Source of the DNA: Clitoria ternatea
Lineage: Eukaryota > Streptophyta > Magnoliopsida > Fabales > Fabaceae
Assembly (NCBI GenBank): GCA_037962975.1
Contig: CM075672.1
Location: 56,180,501 to 56,244,500 of the forward strand
Reading direction: 5' to 3'
Length of the DNA: 64,000 bases
In this document: one piece after another, positions 11,983-24,030 of the stretch
Numbering within the stretch: position 1 is the first letter of the stretch
Layout: each line of letters starts with the position of its first letter
Position numbers and translations under genes: made by a program
Notes under the pieces: model-generated
What the model was told of the DNA's origin: nothing
Seen by the model: only the letters and a program-made list of their open reading frames with translations
The model's database searches: none

Positions 11983-14717
11983 GTGGATGATTTGCTCAGA
12001 AAACAATTCATTAGACCGAGTGTATCACCATGCGGCGCACCTGTGCTGCTTGTTAAGAAGAAGGATGGCAGCATGAGACTTTGCATAGATTACTGACAAC
12101 TGAACAAACTCACAATTAAGAATCGGTACCCGTTACCCAAAATTGATGATTTAATTGACCAACTGCGTGGAGCCTCAGTCTTCTCGAAAATCGACCTACG
12201 ATCGGGATATCACCGAATCCGAGTGAAGGACTTGGACATTCCTAAAACTGCCTTTAGGACTCGGTATGGCCACTACGAGTATGTAGTGATGCCGTTCGGT
12301 GTGACGAACGCCCCTGCTATCTTCATGAATTACATGAACAGCATATTCCACTCCTATTTAGAACGGTTCGTAGTTGTTTTCATTGATGACATCCTAGTCT
12401 ATTCTAAGACTCCCGAGGAGCATGAAGGACATCTCCGAGCGGTACTTCAAGTGTTGAAGGAGAAGCAGTTGTTTGCGAAGCTTTCAAAGTGCAAATTCTG
12501 GATGGATGAGATCCACTTCCTCGGACATGTGATTTCCGAACAAGGTGTCTTGGTGGACCCTTCGAAGGTGACAGCTGTAATGGCATGGGAGAAACCCAGG
12601 TCGGTCTCGGAGATAAGGAGCTTTATGGGCTTGGCCGGGTACTACAGGAGGTTCATTTAAGGTTTTTCTAAGTTGGCTTCGCCACTGACTAAACTGACTC
12701 GGAAAAACATTCCCTTCGTATGGAGTTCCGAGTGCGAGAGCAGCTTCCGAGAGCTGAAGAACAAGTTAACGACTGCACCATTGCTGGCATTACCTGACTT
12801 GCAACAGAGCTTCGTGGTTTACTGTGATGCATCAGGACTCGGATTAGGATGCGTGCTCATGCAGAGAGATCGAGTAATAGCGTATGCCTCTCGGTAATTG
12901 AGACCTCACGAGCAGCATTATCCGACCCACGATTTGGAGTTGGCAGCTGTGGTGTTCGCGCTAAAAATCTGGAGGCATTATTTTTACGGGTCCAGATTTG
13001 AAGTATACAGTGATCACAAGAGCCTCAAATACCTATTCAACCAAAAGGAGCTGAATATGAGGCAGAGGAGATGGATGGAATTTTTAAAGGACTACGATTT
13101 CGAGCTGAAATACCATCCGGGTAAGGCAAATATCGTTGCCGATGCGTTGAGTCGGAAATCCCTCCATATGGCAGCGATGATGGCAAGAGAAGTGGAGTTG
13201 TTGGAACAGTTCCGAGACATGGACTTACATGTTGACACCCCCTCCTCTCGGAAAATGACAATCGGTACGTTGAGAATCGCCAATGATTTCTTGAAATTCG
13301 TGTACGAGCAACAGCAGACGAATTTCTACTTGACTGAGATGAAGGAGACGCAGGCCAAAGGAAAGGATTTGTCCTTGACCGAGGGATCAGATGGGATTTT
13401 CCGAGTGAAAAATAGAATTTACGTGCCGAGTGAGAAAGAATTAAGGAGAATGGTGCTTGATGAAGCTCATAAGAGCCTCCTCAGTATTCACCCGGGTACC
13501 ACGAAGATGTACCATGACCTGAGGAAACAGTTTTGGTGGCCCGGACTAAAGAGGAATGTGGCAGAATACGTGGCTCGGTGTATTACTTGTCAAAAATCAA
13601 AAGTAGAGCACCAGAAGCCGTACGGTGCAATGCAGCCCCTGGAGATTCCCATATGGAAATGGGACTCAATTGCTATGGATTTTGTCATGAGATTGCCCAA
13701 AAATCGAGCGGGCCATAATGCGATTTGGGTCATTGTTGACCGACTGACGAAGAGTGCACACTTCCTGCCTGTGAACATGAAGTACCCAATGCCTAAGTTA
13801 GCTCGGATCTACATTCATGAGATTGTCCGACTGCATGGTATACCCACTTCTATCGTATGGGACAGGGACCCTAGGTTCACGTCCCGGTTTTGGAACAACT
13901 TGCACCAGGAAATGGGCACGAAGCTTTGGCTTAGTTCTGCCTACCACCCCCAATCGGATGGACAATCTGAGCGGACGATTCAAAGTTTAGAAGACTTATT
14001 AAGAGCGTGTGTGTTAGAGCACGGTGGAGATTGGGAGCAGTACCTCCCCTTGATTGAGTTTACGTATAATAACAGCCATCATAACAGCATTGGCATGGCA
14101 CCCTACGAAGAACTATATGGACGAAGATGCTGAACCCCACTTTGCTGGTCAGAAACGGGTGAGAATCTACTATTGGGACCAGACATTGTAAAGCAGACAT
14201 CAGAGCAGATCCGAGTGATAAGGGACAGGATGAAGGCGTCTCAGGATCGACAAAAAAGCTACCATGACAAACGCACCAAACCATTGGAGTTTTCAGTCGG
14301 AGACAGAGTGTTTTTGAGGACTTCTCCGAGTAAAGGAGTCGGACGAGCCTTGAAAGGTGGAAAGTTAAGCCCTCGATACATTGGACCTTATAAGGTGTTG
14401 GAACGAGTTGGCTCCGTGGCATACCGAATAGCATTACCGACCCACTTATCCCGATTGTACAACGTATTTCATGTGTCTCAACTAAGGAAGTATATACATG
14501 ACCCCAGCCACACAATGCCTGATGATGAAGTGGAAATCAAGGAAGACCTGACCACTGTGACTACACCGATTAGAATCGTGGACCGATCGGTAAAGCGCTT
14601 GAGGAGCAAAAACGTAGGGCTGGTTAAAGTGGAGTGGCAGCAAGACAAGACTACCTCTTGCACCTGGGAACGCGAAGACACCATGAGGTAACAGTACCCC
14701 GAGTTGTTCGACTAAGG
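11983..14717 (+). pseudogene. pol of element 1: reverse transcriptase, RNase H, integrase, chromodomain-like tail
   Basis: A single frame runs through the whole stretch, with nonsense codons at 12094-12096 (TGA), 12658-12660 (TAA), 12895-12897 (TAA), 14131-14133 (TGA) and 14689-14691 (TAA). There are no frameshifts. The reverse transcriptase core FIDD is at 12379-12390. RNase H begins near 12800 (YCDAS) and ends near 13160. Integrase follows, with an HHCC zinc-binding N-terminus (13470-13600) and the catalytic Asp, Asp and Glu in MDF, WDRDP and QSERT. The C-terminal GDRVFL module and a chromo-like segment (about 14560-14690) end at a natural stop near 14713. Three of the five stops replace codons the family has as CGA or CAA, consistent with C-to-T decay. 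Confidence 0.93.
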
Positions 14718-14749
14718 TAAGTCACCGGGTGAATTTCGGGGACGAAATT

Positions 14750-14768
14750 CTTTTGAGTGGGGGAGAAT
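14750..14768 (+). other. Polypurine tract of element 1
   Basis: TTTTGAGTGGGGGAGAAT lies immediately before the right LTR start (TGTAACATCCC at 14769). This is the expected plus-strand primer position. Confidence 0.85.
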
Positions 14769-17700
14769 TGTAACATCCCAGTTTTGAAGCTAAATGCCGA
14801 ATGAAAAATAAACTATTAAGACCTGATTTCAAATAGGAAAACAACCGTTAATTATATTTAACTATCAAGCAGATTTAAGCCATTAAAATGATTGTTATAG
14901 AATGGAGATTTTTGTAACCCAACTACCTTAAATTCAGAAACAATAAACTGATTAAATATAAAAGATGATGATGGCCAGGTGATGGGGTTGAGTGCGCGTG
15001 GTTGCTGGACTCACGCTCTCCCACCCCACTCTTCTCCTCCTCGTATGAATATATATACACATAAGCCCATGATCACGAAGTCACTCACTGTTCCTTCAGA
15101 TTCCCTTTTCCTCCACTGCTTCAACCTCTCTTCTCTGCTTGTGTCTTCTATCCTCTCCCCACTTCTTCGTCTTCTCCTTCCCTGTTCACTGCCCCATTCC
15201 TGGAAACGCACGACGATACCGCAAGGGACTTAGAGTTCCTTCTGCTGATAAGGGACGATTGTCAGGGTGGAGGACGAACAGCTCTTGTCTCATAGTGCGA
15301 CTACACCCAAGGAAGCCTGAACGAGTGTGAGCCTGAGCGAGGCGATCGGAGAACCAAGGACCTATGTAGGAAGACAGAAGAACTCCCTCGATCTTCCTTC
15401 AGTAGGTACGGGGCGCTTTGCATTTAAAATGCATAGCTCGTGAATGGGTTCCGAGTGATTCCTTATGCATGCATGTGTGTTGAAGGGTGTTTGTGATGAA
15501 ATGTATATTGAAAGATAGCTGTGATAGTTCTTTTATATTTGATATATGCGTTTGGGAGTTACACTGTTGGGTATGTGGATGCATGTGTGTGCGTTTGTCA
15601 TGAAACCGTGTATGAATGTAGTGCATGTCTTTAAGTTACCATGTTGAGTCTGGTTAATCATTTTACTGCGAATGCATGAAGATATATTGTGTGACTTCTG
15701 GGTGCTCTGCTCGGAAAATGATGAGTGAATCTTGATTGTTAACTTATATCATCTTGCATGCGTGTGTTGAAAATGAATTGGTGCTGTATGAGATGATGAA
15801 TGAATTGCATGCAGAGTGTGGCTATGGTACGGAATAGAGAGTGACATTGTCTTGGTAAACACCCACAAAAGAATGTAATTAAAAGACCTTGAGTTAGACT
15901 TAAGGCAGTGCCGAGTGCACTAGCGTTGGACGCTCAAAGTCTTGAGTTGGACTCAAGCAAGCTACCGAGTTGGACTCGGAGCTGCCCGTAGCACTGCCGT
16001 GGTCGCTTGGAGCGATTGTGTTACATGCAAGGGCAACGGTTGGGTACCTGTAAAACGGCCGAACCAGCTTGGAGCTGGAAGAAAAGGGCTTGGAGCCTGT
16101 GTTGCAACGTGAAAATCTATCAAGTGGGGGTCGGATCCGACTGTAGTAGACCTGCGTGTGTTAAATGGATATATGCATGTATGTTTGCTCTTATGTTATG
16201 AAGAACTTATTGTGTTGCATATATATCTATGTCAATCGGAAATGATATATCTGAGGAATGAATGTATGAATTCTGAATACATGGTACTGTTATAGGTAGA
16301 CAACCTAGAGGATAATTACTGTTATGGTTGTTTGAAGTGTGACGTTGTATGATGGAAAGCATGCGGGTTCCCAAGTCACTAACTGTCATTTTTAAATGTA
16401 AAAGGTCACCCCTGCTGTGGCAATATTTTCAGTGAATATTCCTCAGAACTACGACTGATGAGGAGCTACTTGCCGAGTGGTTTAGCTGTGCACCAGGGAG
16501 CTATATGCATTTGTGTGAACGCTGTGTAATGTTTTGATTATGCCTTGGCCGGCTCATGTCTGATGCTAGTGTTTTGAATAAGCAGAATCCTTAGGAGATG
16601 GGAAGAATATGATAACGTGTTTGTAAACATCAATATACACTATTATGTATATATATATATAGCTATGTGTGTGCCTGCTGTATGTTTATCCCATTTTATG
16701 CGTAATGTTTGAGTAGTATATACATATAGATCTATTCATGCTCTTCCGAGTGCGCAGGGATGGTATGACTTGGTATGACCTTTAGAAAGCCATGAAATTC
16801 TTAAAGGGAGGCTTAAGTTAGCCGGAGAGCTTGGGCAGAAAGGGCTATATTGCCGAGTGAGAAACAAGCAAAATCCCCGAGTGATCATGAGAGCGGTCAT
16901 TACCGAGTGGAAATTTTAAGTAAAACCCGAGTGAGGAAGAGTTCGTATTCCCGAGTGAAAACCCTGAGCGATCCTCGTCTAAGAAAGAAGTTAGTGTAGT
17001 AGGGTCAGAATGGAATGGATTCTGAGTGCAAGATATTTATAATCCGAGTGAGTTAGCTGTCATTTTCCGAGTGAATGAGTTGAAGGATGACTCTGGGTCC
17101 GAGCGTCTACTTATCCGAGTGTGGCTCCTCGCTCCAGCGAGAAAGGTACTCGCTCCAGCGAGTGCGGGTTTGGAAAGGCTTATGTTGGCCTCGCTTAGGC
17201 GGAGTCATACCTCGCCCGAGCGACTAAGACGGTTCGCCCAAACGTGTGGGATCGCGCTAAAGCGAGTAGATGTTAGTGTAGAACCCCACCCAAATACCTC
17301 CCTCTTCCGTTGTTGCATTTTTCTGTCTCGGTCGACGGTGTTGGACCCTGCTTGAGCGAATGGACGTCGTAGTGGAATCCGCCCAGGCGTTGATATGCTT
17401 CGCTGAACTGGGCGGAGTCGGTTCAGGTTTCATTCCTTCCATAGGTTTCCATACACGTGTGCCTTCCTCATCCTTCCCTTGCCTATTTCCCTTATATTGA
17501 TTGTCTAGCAGTTACTTGTGGAAAAAGTTCTCCCTGTTGATTCTCTTTGGGAAGCGAGTGGATGTTGGTGTTGGGTTTCAACTGAGAATTTCCTCCATCC
17601 GCTGTTGCATTGTCATACTTCGCTCAGGCGGTGTTGGACCTCGCCTGAGCGAGTCAGCGTTGTCATGGACTTCGCCCAGGCGCTGACGTATCTCATTGAG

Positions 17701-17864
17701 TCGAATGGGATTGTTCAAGTCTTGATCCCTCCGCTGATTGCTACATGTGTGAATGCTCTTTTATTTCCCTTGCCTTCTTCTTTCCCGATTGACCAGTGAT
17801 TGATTTTGTGAAAAATTTCTCCCTGTTTTTGGAATTATTATTCATTAAAAATTAGGGTGTTACA
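14769..17864 (+). repeat. Right LTR of element 1 (3096 bp)
   Basis: The LTR begins TGTAACATCCC and ends GGTGTTACA. The middle contains CCGAGTG words that grow denser toward 16740-17120, then the palindrome doublet CGCTCCAGCG at 17130 and 17151, and a second doublet at 17192 and 17213. Pyrimidine-rich sequence near 15090-15200, after TATATATACAC at about 15049, is a candidate promoter/leader. Short ORFs inside are not conserved genes. The next five bases, TCTAA, are one half of a target duplication whose partner lies outside the window. Confidence 0.94.
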
Positions 17865-18300
17865 TCTAAAATACAAAAAATTTACAGGTGTTCTATTGAT
17901 TTAATTATGATAATTATATTATGATTCAAGTCCGGGGAATCAGGGTCTGATAAAGTTCGTATCAGAGCATTATATGCTTTTGGTGAAGTCATTACCATTG
18001 TTACTTGATTTTATATGAATTGATTGTGACTGATACTTGATTTGCATAAGTCCGGCCAAGCTTTCTTCATACCATTCTCTCTTTATGATGAATGCTTGTG
18101 ATTATATGAATACTCATCATGTTATAATGTGATAATATGCCTTTGATTGGTATTAGGGCAAGTTAATTGATGTTGGACTCCATGATAGAGAACCAAGGCT
18201 TATTTGTGAGCTAAGATGTTATAGTATAACACTATAAGCGTGTCTATAAGCTGATTTACTTATAATAATTAAATTTAATGTAGTGATTATAGATCTTGTG

Positions 18301-19615
18301 ATGGCTCGTCGTCGCCAAGATAATGATGATGCTATAGCTAGAGCTTTGAACCGCTTTGCTGACCTTCTCGAGTCATAAAATCAAGATAGACAAGGTATAG
18401 AAAGGCAAGCTACTCTTGTTGTTTAAGGCACTTAAGGCCTTGACAAATTCTTGAAGCGGAAACCCACTGAGTTTCATGGTGGATTTAGGCCTGAACAAGT
18501 CTATGTTTGGATTCGGGATATTGAGAGAATTTTTGATAGCTTTGAATGCTCGAAACTCCAGAAAGTAGAGTATATTGTTTTTATGATGAGAGATAAAGTT
18601 GAGACTTGGTGGAGACTGAAAGAGTATGATGATTGTTGCTGCTACACCTTTGATTTAGTAGAATTTTAAGTTGGAGCTCATGAGAAAATATGTGCTTGAA
18701 AGCTACAAGAGCAAGAAAGAGCTTGAGTTCATGGAACTTAGGCAAGGCACCCTAACTGTAGAAGAGTATGCTTCCAAATTTAAGGAGTTGTGTGAATTTT
18801 ATCCTCCTTACCAGCAAGAAGGAACTGAAGCCTCTAAATGTGTGAAGTTTGAGAATGGTTTACGCCCTGATATTCAGAGGGCCATTTGTTATCAAGAAAT
18901 CCGAAGCTTCATAATGCTTGTGAATAAGTGCCGCATCTATGAGGAACATGCTCCACCTCATCACTCTAAACTTGACTCTAAGCTAAAGGGTTAATCTTCT
19001 AGATTTAAGAAGCATGGGAATTTCAAGAAGGGACATTTCCAAAGAGGTGCTCACTCTAATGCCTAAGGCAGGGGCGGTGGCCACGGTAACACTTTTGGTC
19101 GGGGCAATACAAATGCCAATGGACCGAAGAGCAATCGTTGTGGTGGACCTCATTTTGCTCATGAGTGTGTACACTAGAATGATGTGGTATACTTTAATTG
19201 TGACCAAGTGGGACATATTTTTCCTTCATGTCTTTTGCTTGCAAGGCAGACTCCTATGCAAGCCAACACTCCTACTCACGGTAACACTCCTACTCATGTA
19301 AACAGTGGAGGCCACAATGATGGTCGGCAATGTGGCAATGGGCATAATGGCAACCGAAATGATGGCCATGGTGGACATAATAGTGGAGGACATGGTAATG
19401 GCTGTGGTAACGACAATGGTGTCCGTAATGGTGATGGAAATGGTGGGAATCATCAACAAACTCCTGGAAGGGTATTTGCTGTGACTGGTGAGGAAGCAGT
19501 ACAAACCGGTAACTTGATTGAAAGTAAGTGTGAAATACTAGGAAATTCTGTTCATGTTATTTATGATTCGGGTGCTACCCATTCTTTCATATCTGAGGAT
19601 TGTGTGTGATGATTG
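18301..19615 (+). pseudogene. gag and protease of element 2 (broken)
   Basis: Gag opens at the ATG at 18301, but a stop follows within about 80 bp, and further stops and frameshifts occur at about 18426, 18669 and 18992. The capsid-type region is recognisable at 18451-18990. Two zinc knuckles at about 19127-19230 have each lost a cysteine. A glycine/asparagine/histidine-rich linker follows. The protease active site (Asp-Ser-Gly-Ala-Thr) is intact at about 19566-19580. The frame ends at 19607-19609. Confidence 0.82.
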
Positions 19616-21146
19616 CGATTGCCGGTGAACTTAATGAAAAGTGACCTTGTGGTTCCTACACCAACTGCTACTTGTTTTAGATCGGTTACTCGTTGTGATG
19701 ATGTTGACATACTCTTAGAAGGGAGAAAAATTACTACTCCTTTCATTAGTTTGCCTATTAGAGGCTTGGAGATCATTCTTGGCATGGATTGGCTTTCCGC
19801 CAATAGGATCATGGTTGATTGTCAATAGATAACTGTCATCTTCCCTTCTCCAAGCGTTGAGAAATTTGAGATGCAAGGTATATCTCAACTTTACATGCTA
19901 TTATCTTTTACCGATGGGACTAATGGTCCTGATCCCTTTAGTATTCCTGTGATGTCTGAATTTTTAGATGTATTTCCCAAAGAGGTTCCCAGTTTGCCAC
20001 CTCTATAGGAGGTTGAGTTCACTATTGATCTTATTCCCTTGCAGAACCTATTTCTATGGCTCCTTATAGGATGTCTCCTATGGAGCTAGCTAAATTGAAA
20101 AAGCAAGTTGAGGAGCTGCTTAAGAGAGAATTTATTTGACCCAGTGTATCACCCTGGGGAGCTCCTGTCCTACTAGTGAAAAAAAAGGATGGAGTTATGT
20201 GTTTGTGTGTTGATTACAGCCAATTAAATAAGATGACAATCAAGAATAGATATCCTTCACATCGTATTAACGGTCTTTTGGACCAATTGAGAGGTGCTAT
20301 GGTATTCTCAAAGATCGATTTACGTTCTAGCTATTACTAAATTTAAGTGAAGATTGAAGACATCCTGAAAACGGCTTTTAGAACATGATATGACCATTAT
20401 GCATATGTTGTGATGCCATTTAGAGTGACTAATGCTCCTGCTGTATTCATGGACTACATGAATCGTATCTTTCATGAGTATCTTGACCGATTCATGGTGG
20501 TATTCATTGATGATATCTTAGTGTATTGCATGAGCCACAAGGAACATGATGAACACTTGCATGTAGTGTTGAACATTCTTAGGGAGAATCATCTTTATGC
20601 TACACTCTCTAAATGCAAATTCTGGTTGGGTAGTGTCTAATTTCTTAGACATGTAATATTTGAAGAAGGTGTTTCTGTTGATCCTTCTAAGGTTAAGGTG
20701 GTTATGGCATGGTTTAGACTTACATCTGTTATGAAAATTAGAAGTTTTCTTGGTTTTGTCGGTTATTACTAGAGGTTCATTAAGGGATTTTCTCGTCTTG
20801 CTAGACCTTTGACAAAGTTGACTAGGAAGAATCAACCCTTTGTGTGGAATATTGAATGTGAGAAAAGTTTTGAAAACTAAAAATGAGACTTACTTCTACA
20901 CCTATTTTGGTATTTCCTGACTTATAGGAAGATTTGATGGTGTATTGTGATGCTTCCAAACATAGCCTTGGATGTGTATTGATGTAGAAGGAACGCGTTA
21001 TCGCTTATGCTTCACGTCAATTAAGACCTCACGAGGGTAACTATCCGACTCATGACTTGGAGTTGGCGGCGGTTGTTTCTGCCTTGAAAATTTGGCCTCA
21101 TTACCTCTATGGTTTGAGGTTTGTGGTCTTTACTGATCATAAAGTT
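19613..21146 (+). pseudogene. pol remnant of element 2 (protease end, reverse transcriptase, partial RNase H)
   Basis: The protease tail (LGMDWLSANR) lies near 19780. Reverse transcriptase runs from about 20090 to 20780 and still has FIDD near 20500, but it is crossed by numerous stops (for example 20338-20350, 20638-20640 and near 20770). RNase H starts near 20940 and stops at the TDHK segment at about 21146, where unrelated LTR-type DNA begins. Integrase is missing. This is a non-functional relic. Confidence 0.82.
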
Positions 21147-22100
21147 AATGGAAGTAATATTTATAGTGTGTTGGGCTTAGGAGTTATTTGTGGTCATTTA
21201 ATTCTAGAAATATGGGTTAAGGGGAAAGAATTCTTGAAACCTAACAAAATAAGAAAAATTAGTTTTTAAGACATGTTAAGTGTTTTAGATATAATGATGA
21301 ATATTTAGAATTTGAAGTTAATGCCTTGATTGGCCAATTGATTGAAAATGGTGTATATGATAATGTAGGATCTATTCTAAACGATGAGGCGAGACCATCA
21401 GATCACTCAGATTACTTCTCTTAAGGTAGGAGAATAGTTTAAATTCTAAAGGCATGAATAGAGTATTTGTTTATTGTTTTATGTGATATTACACATGTTT
21501 TCCTTATCCTTGATGTATTGGTGAATTGTAATGTGGGATATTGAGATGCTATTGTGCTTGGCAAATGTGTATCATGTATTTGGAATATTGGTAGTATGCT
21601 TTGTGGTGGTTGTTAATTGTATTAAGAATTTGGGCAAATGTTGTGCCTCCTTGTTGTTGAGAGTGTATGTGTATTCACCATAAATCTAAAATGATGAGTA
21701 ATGATATGGAATGGAAATAGATAATGTTGTTGAGCATAGCCTTAAATATGGATGAAAGGTTGATGGCTATGTTGTTGATGGTTGTTGATGCCATTATGGT
21801 TGATGAAAGTATAAACTTGTGTGTATGAGTTGAATTTGTGTTGATTAAGAATGTTATGAATGCCACACTAAAATATGAAACAATGGCAATAATTAATGAG
21901 ATAAAATTACACTAAGAATTGCGTGGTGGTGATGTTTGATAAGTGGCATATTAGGATGCATAGTGTGAGAATACATATGATTTGCATTTTCATTGCATCC
22001 ATGGCATATTACATAGCAGCCGGTATGTGATGTTAGGGGTTCCTTCGGTTGTCCCAGTGGGAGGACGGCTCTATGCACGAGCATTTTCGTTGATACCCTA

Positions 22101-22121
22101 GTGACTCAGTGGTAGAGTCAC
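22101..22121 (+). other. Conserved LTR hairpin, copy 1
   Basis: GTGACTC and GAGTCAC form a perfect 7-bp stem around a 7-nt loop, between CCCTA and AGAGCTGCC blocks that are conserved in other LTRs. The inverted solo LTR has the same hairpin with both stem strands changed (26890-26906). Confidence 0.65.
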
Positions 22122-23353
22122 AGAGCTGCCAATGCTTATCTACGGGGAGCTGCATGTGGTTGACCTGGTGGGGGTGGCTCTTTGAGGAGCAGGTGTCCCC
22201 GTTGGTCCTTTGGCTCACATCTACCATGATATGAATGATGGTTAGCCCGCAACACCATAGTTGTATATGTGGTTACTGCAGTCATGGTGAAAATGATCGG
22301 TGTTGTAAAATGGGCCATGCGGTTTGGTACCAGTAAAATATGGTGTTATGCATGCAAATTATGATAAATGTACATATTTTACTACTGTAGTAGGGGCATG
22401 ATTATTTATCTATGGTTGATACCCACAACTGGTGTTTTTATGTTCCTACAGTCAGATCCACAATTGATAATGATTTCCTTGTGCATATGTATTAGCTTAA
22501 GAGCATTTGCATATAGCATGGTGATATGCCAAAAAGAGGATGAGTTTAAGGTGATGATTGAAATGGGTGAAAGAGAACCTAAAGACAACAAATGAAATAC
22601 CTATGTGATGAAAAGACTTTGTGTATTGGTGATGATGCTTGTGTTAGCCCAACATGATGAAGGATAATGATGTGTGTGTATGTGTTTTGCTATAAGTTTT
22701 GGTTCATGATTATGATACATGTATACATTGATAGAATGATGGAGTATGATGTTAAATGTTGTTCTTGATGCAAAGCCTACATATTGTTATATGCATATGC
22801 ACATAATCACAAATGTATACATATTAGTCACTTAGAATGTATAACTCACTCTCCCATATTGTCTATTTTAGCCTTGTGATGTAGGATGTGCATGGGGTGA
22901 AATGCATTATATTTTGGAAACTTATGTTTTGATGGAGAAGGTAAATTAGTGGTAATGGAATGCCTTGGCCGACAATCATTTGAGTTTTAGATCATATATG
23001 TAATGAATGACAATGATATTGATGTATATGTGTTGTTGATGACCTAAGTTTAATTGTATTGGGTCTTATATTCTTTTGGGTATACATGTGTATACAATAG
23101 GCCAATTCTTTTGTAAAGAACTATATGCCTATTAACAATGGATGTTTGATAGCCATCTTGATAGCCTTGATGTTTATGATTAATGGAAATCCATGAATGG
23201 ATTAATCATTTGAAGTGTGAGGACATGAACATAATGTTTGTGTATGAATTAGGAGTGTATTTGATGATGTTAATGATACTTGATTTGATGAATAGGGCCA
23301 TGGGGTGATGTTTCCCAACTTAAAATGTTGTTCGTTAGTGGTTCCTGGCTCTT

Positions 23354-23641
23354 GAATCGATTCATGAGTCCCTTCAATCATTTCACAGGTTTCTGGATTC
23401 CCTTGAATCGATTCATATGATCCCCTGAATCGATTCAGCAGCTACTGGATTAACATGAATCGATTCATGACTGAGCTTGAATCAATTCATGCCATTCTGT
23501 TTCTAATGAGGGTGATTCTCAGGTTCATGAATCGATTCACACAATTGCCTGAATCAATTCAGAGCCTACTATTTGTTTAGGCTTGCTTCATAAGCCTTTG
23601 TTTTTAACTGTTCTGGATTTCTAAATTGCCTGAATCAATTC
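23354..23641. repeat. GAATCGATTC palindrome doublet array
   Basis: Ten-bp palindromes GAATCGATTC or GAATCAATTC start at 23405 and 23427, 23457 and 23479, 23529 and 23551. A diverged pair is at 23354 and about 23375, and a single copy near 23632. Start-to-start spacing within doublets is 21-22 bp. The array occupies the same position in the LTR as the CGCTYRAGCG array of the related LTR at 56907. Confidence 0.85.
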
Positions 23642-24030
23642 ATGGCTAGTTAATTGTCAATTTTACATACATTTTGGTGCTTTCTTATTCCCTTTGCTTC
23701 ATGGCCTATTTATGCAATTGAATGCACACATTTTAACATGTTTTAGCGATCAATATGGGTATCCTTGAATCTCTTCTTATACCTTTTCACACTCTCAAAT
23801 TAACTTACACGTTTCACAATTCCTTGAGTGATGATCATGTGACTAGTTGTCCAATGAGAACTCTTGTTTAAACTACATACCTTCTCATATCGTCATATAT
23901 GGGATAGGTCCTTAAAATGGTCTGGGGTTTGTTGTCGAAGTTTGATTTTATGGCGTTCTTTATCCATCGTTATTTTTACTTTAAATCATGAAAAAAATTT
24001 ATCCTAGTTTTCATTATCTAATTAATGATA

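Larger units (their letters stand above)
1..17864 (+). mobile_element. Ty3/gypsy chromovirus (Tekay/Del-like), element 1, 5' end outside window
   Basis: This is a long-terminal-repeat retrotransposon in plus orientation. Bases 1-913 repeat 16947-17864, so position 1 lies inside the left LTR. Order: LTR end, primer site, gag, protease, reverse transcriptase, RNase H, integrase, chromodomain-like tail, polypurine tract, right LTR. The integrase C-terminus and chromo-like tail indicate a chromovirus; the Tekay/Del placement is inference from the long LTRs and tail sequence. By eye the two LTR copies differ by about 18 substitutions and two indels (3 bp and 2 bp) over about 915 bp, roughly 2 percent, so the insertion is fairly recent. 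Coding lesions are nonsense codons plus one internal deletion near 2461. A CACTA transposon sits in pol. Confidence 0.93.
17865..24030 (+). mobile_element. Decayed Ty3/gypsy element 2
   Basis: A primer-site-like TATCAGAGCA at 17961-17970 is followed by gag-pol closely related to the element at 56907. Both open with ATGGCTCGTCGTC at 18301 and 60981. RNase H stops at about 21146 and runs straight into LTR-type sequence, so integrase and the 3' internal region are deleted. Element 1 inserted near its 5' LTR/primer-site junction. Many stops and frameshifts make it clearly older than element 1. Confidence 0.8.
21147..24030 (+). repeat. LTR-type sequence, plus orientation, 5' end missing
   Basis: There is no coding content. 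The block order matches other LTRs in the window. A CTTCTCTTAAGGTAGGAGA block at about 21415 parallels 58147. A hairpin block lies at 22101-22121. A TACAGTCAGATCCACAATTG block at about 22447 parallels inverted copies at about 26540 and 29665. The 3' block CTTCTCATATCGTCATATAT at 23882 parallels 60461. It contains the GAATCGATTC palindrome array (23354-23641). It is probably the 3' LTR of element 2, joined to RNase H by a deletion. Confidence 0.65.

Noticed and set aside
22095..22125. ACTCAGTGGTAGAGT resembles the D-arm / A-box of a transfer RNA
   Set aside because: No anticodon or T arm follows at the right distance, and the equivalent place in a sister LTR keeps only a hairpin, not the tRNA-like bases.
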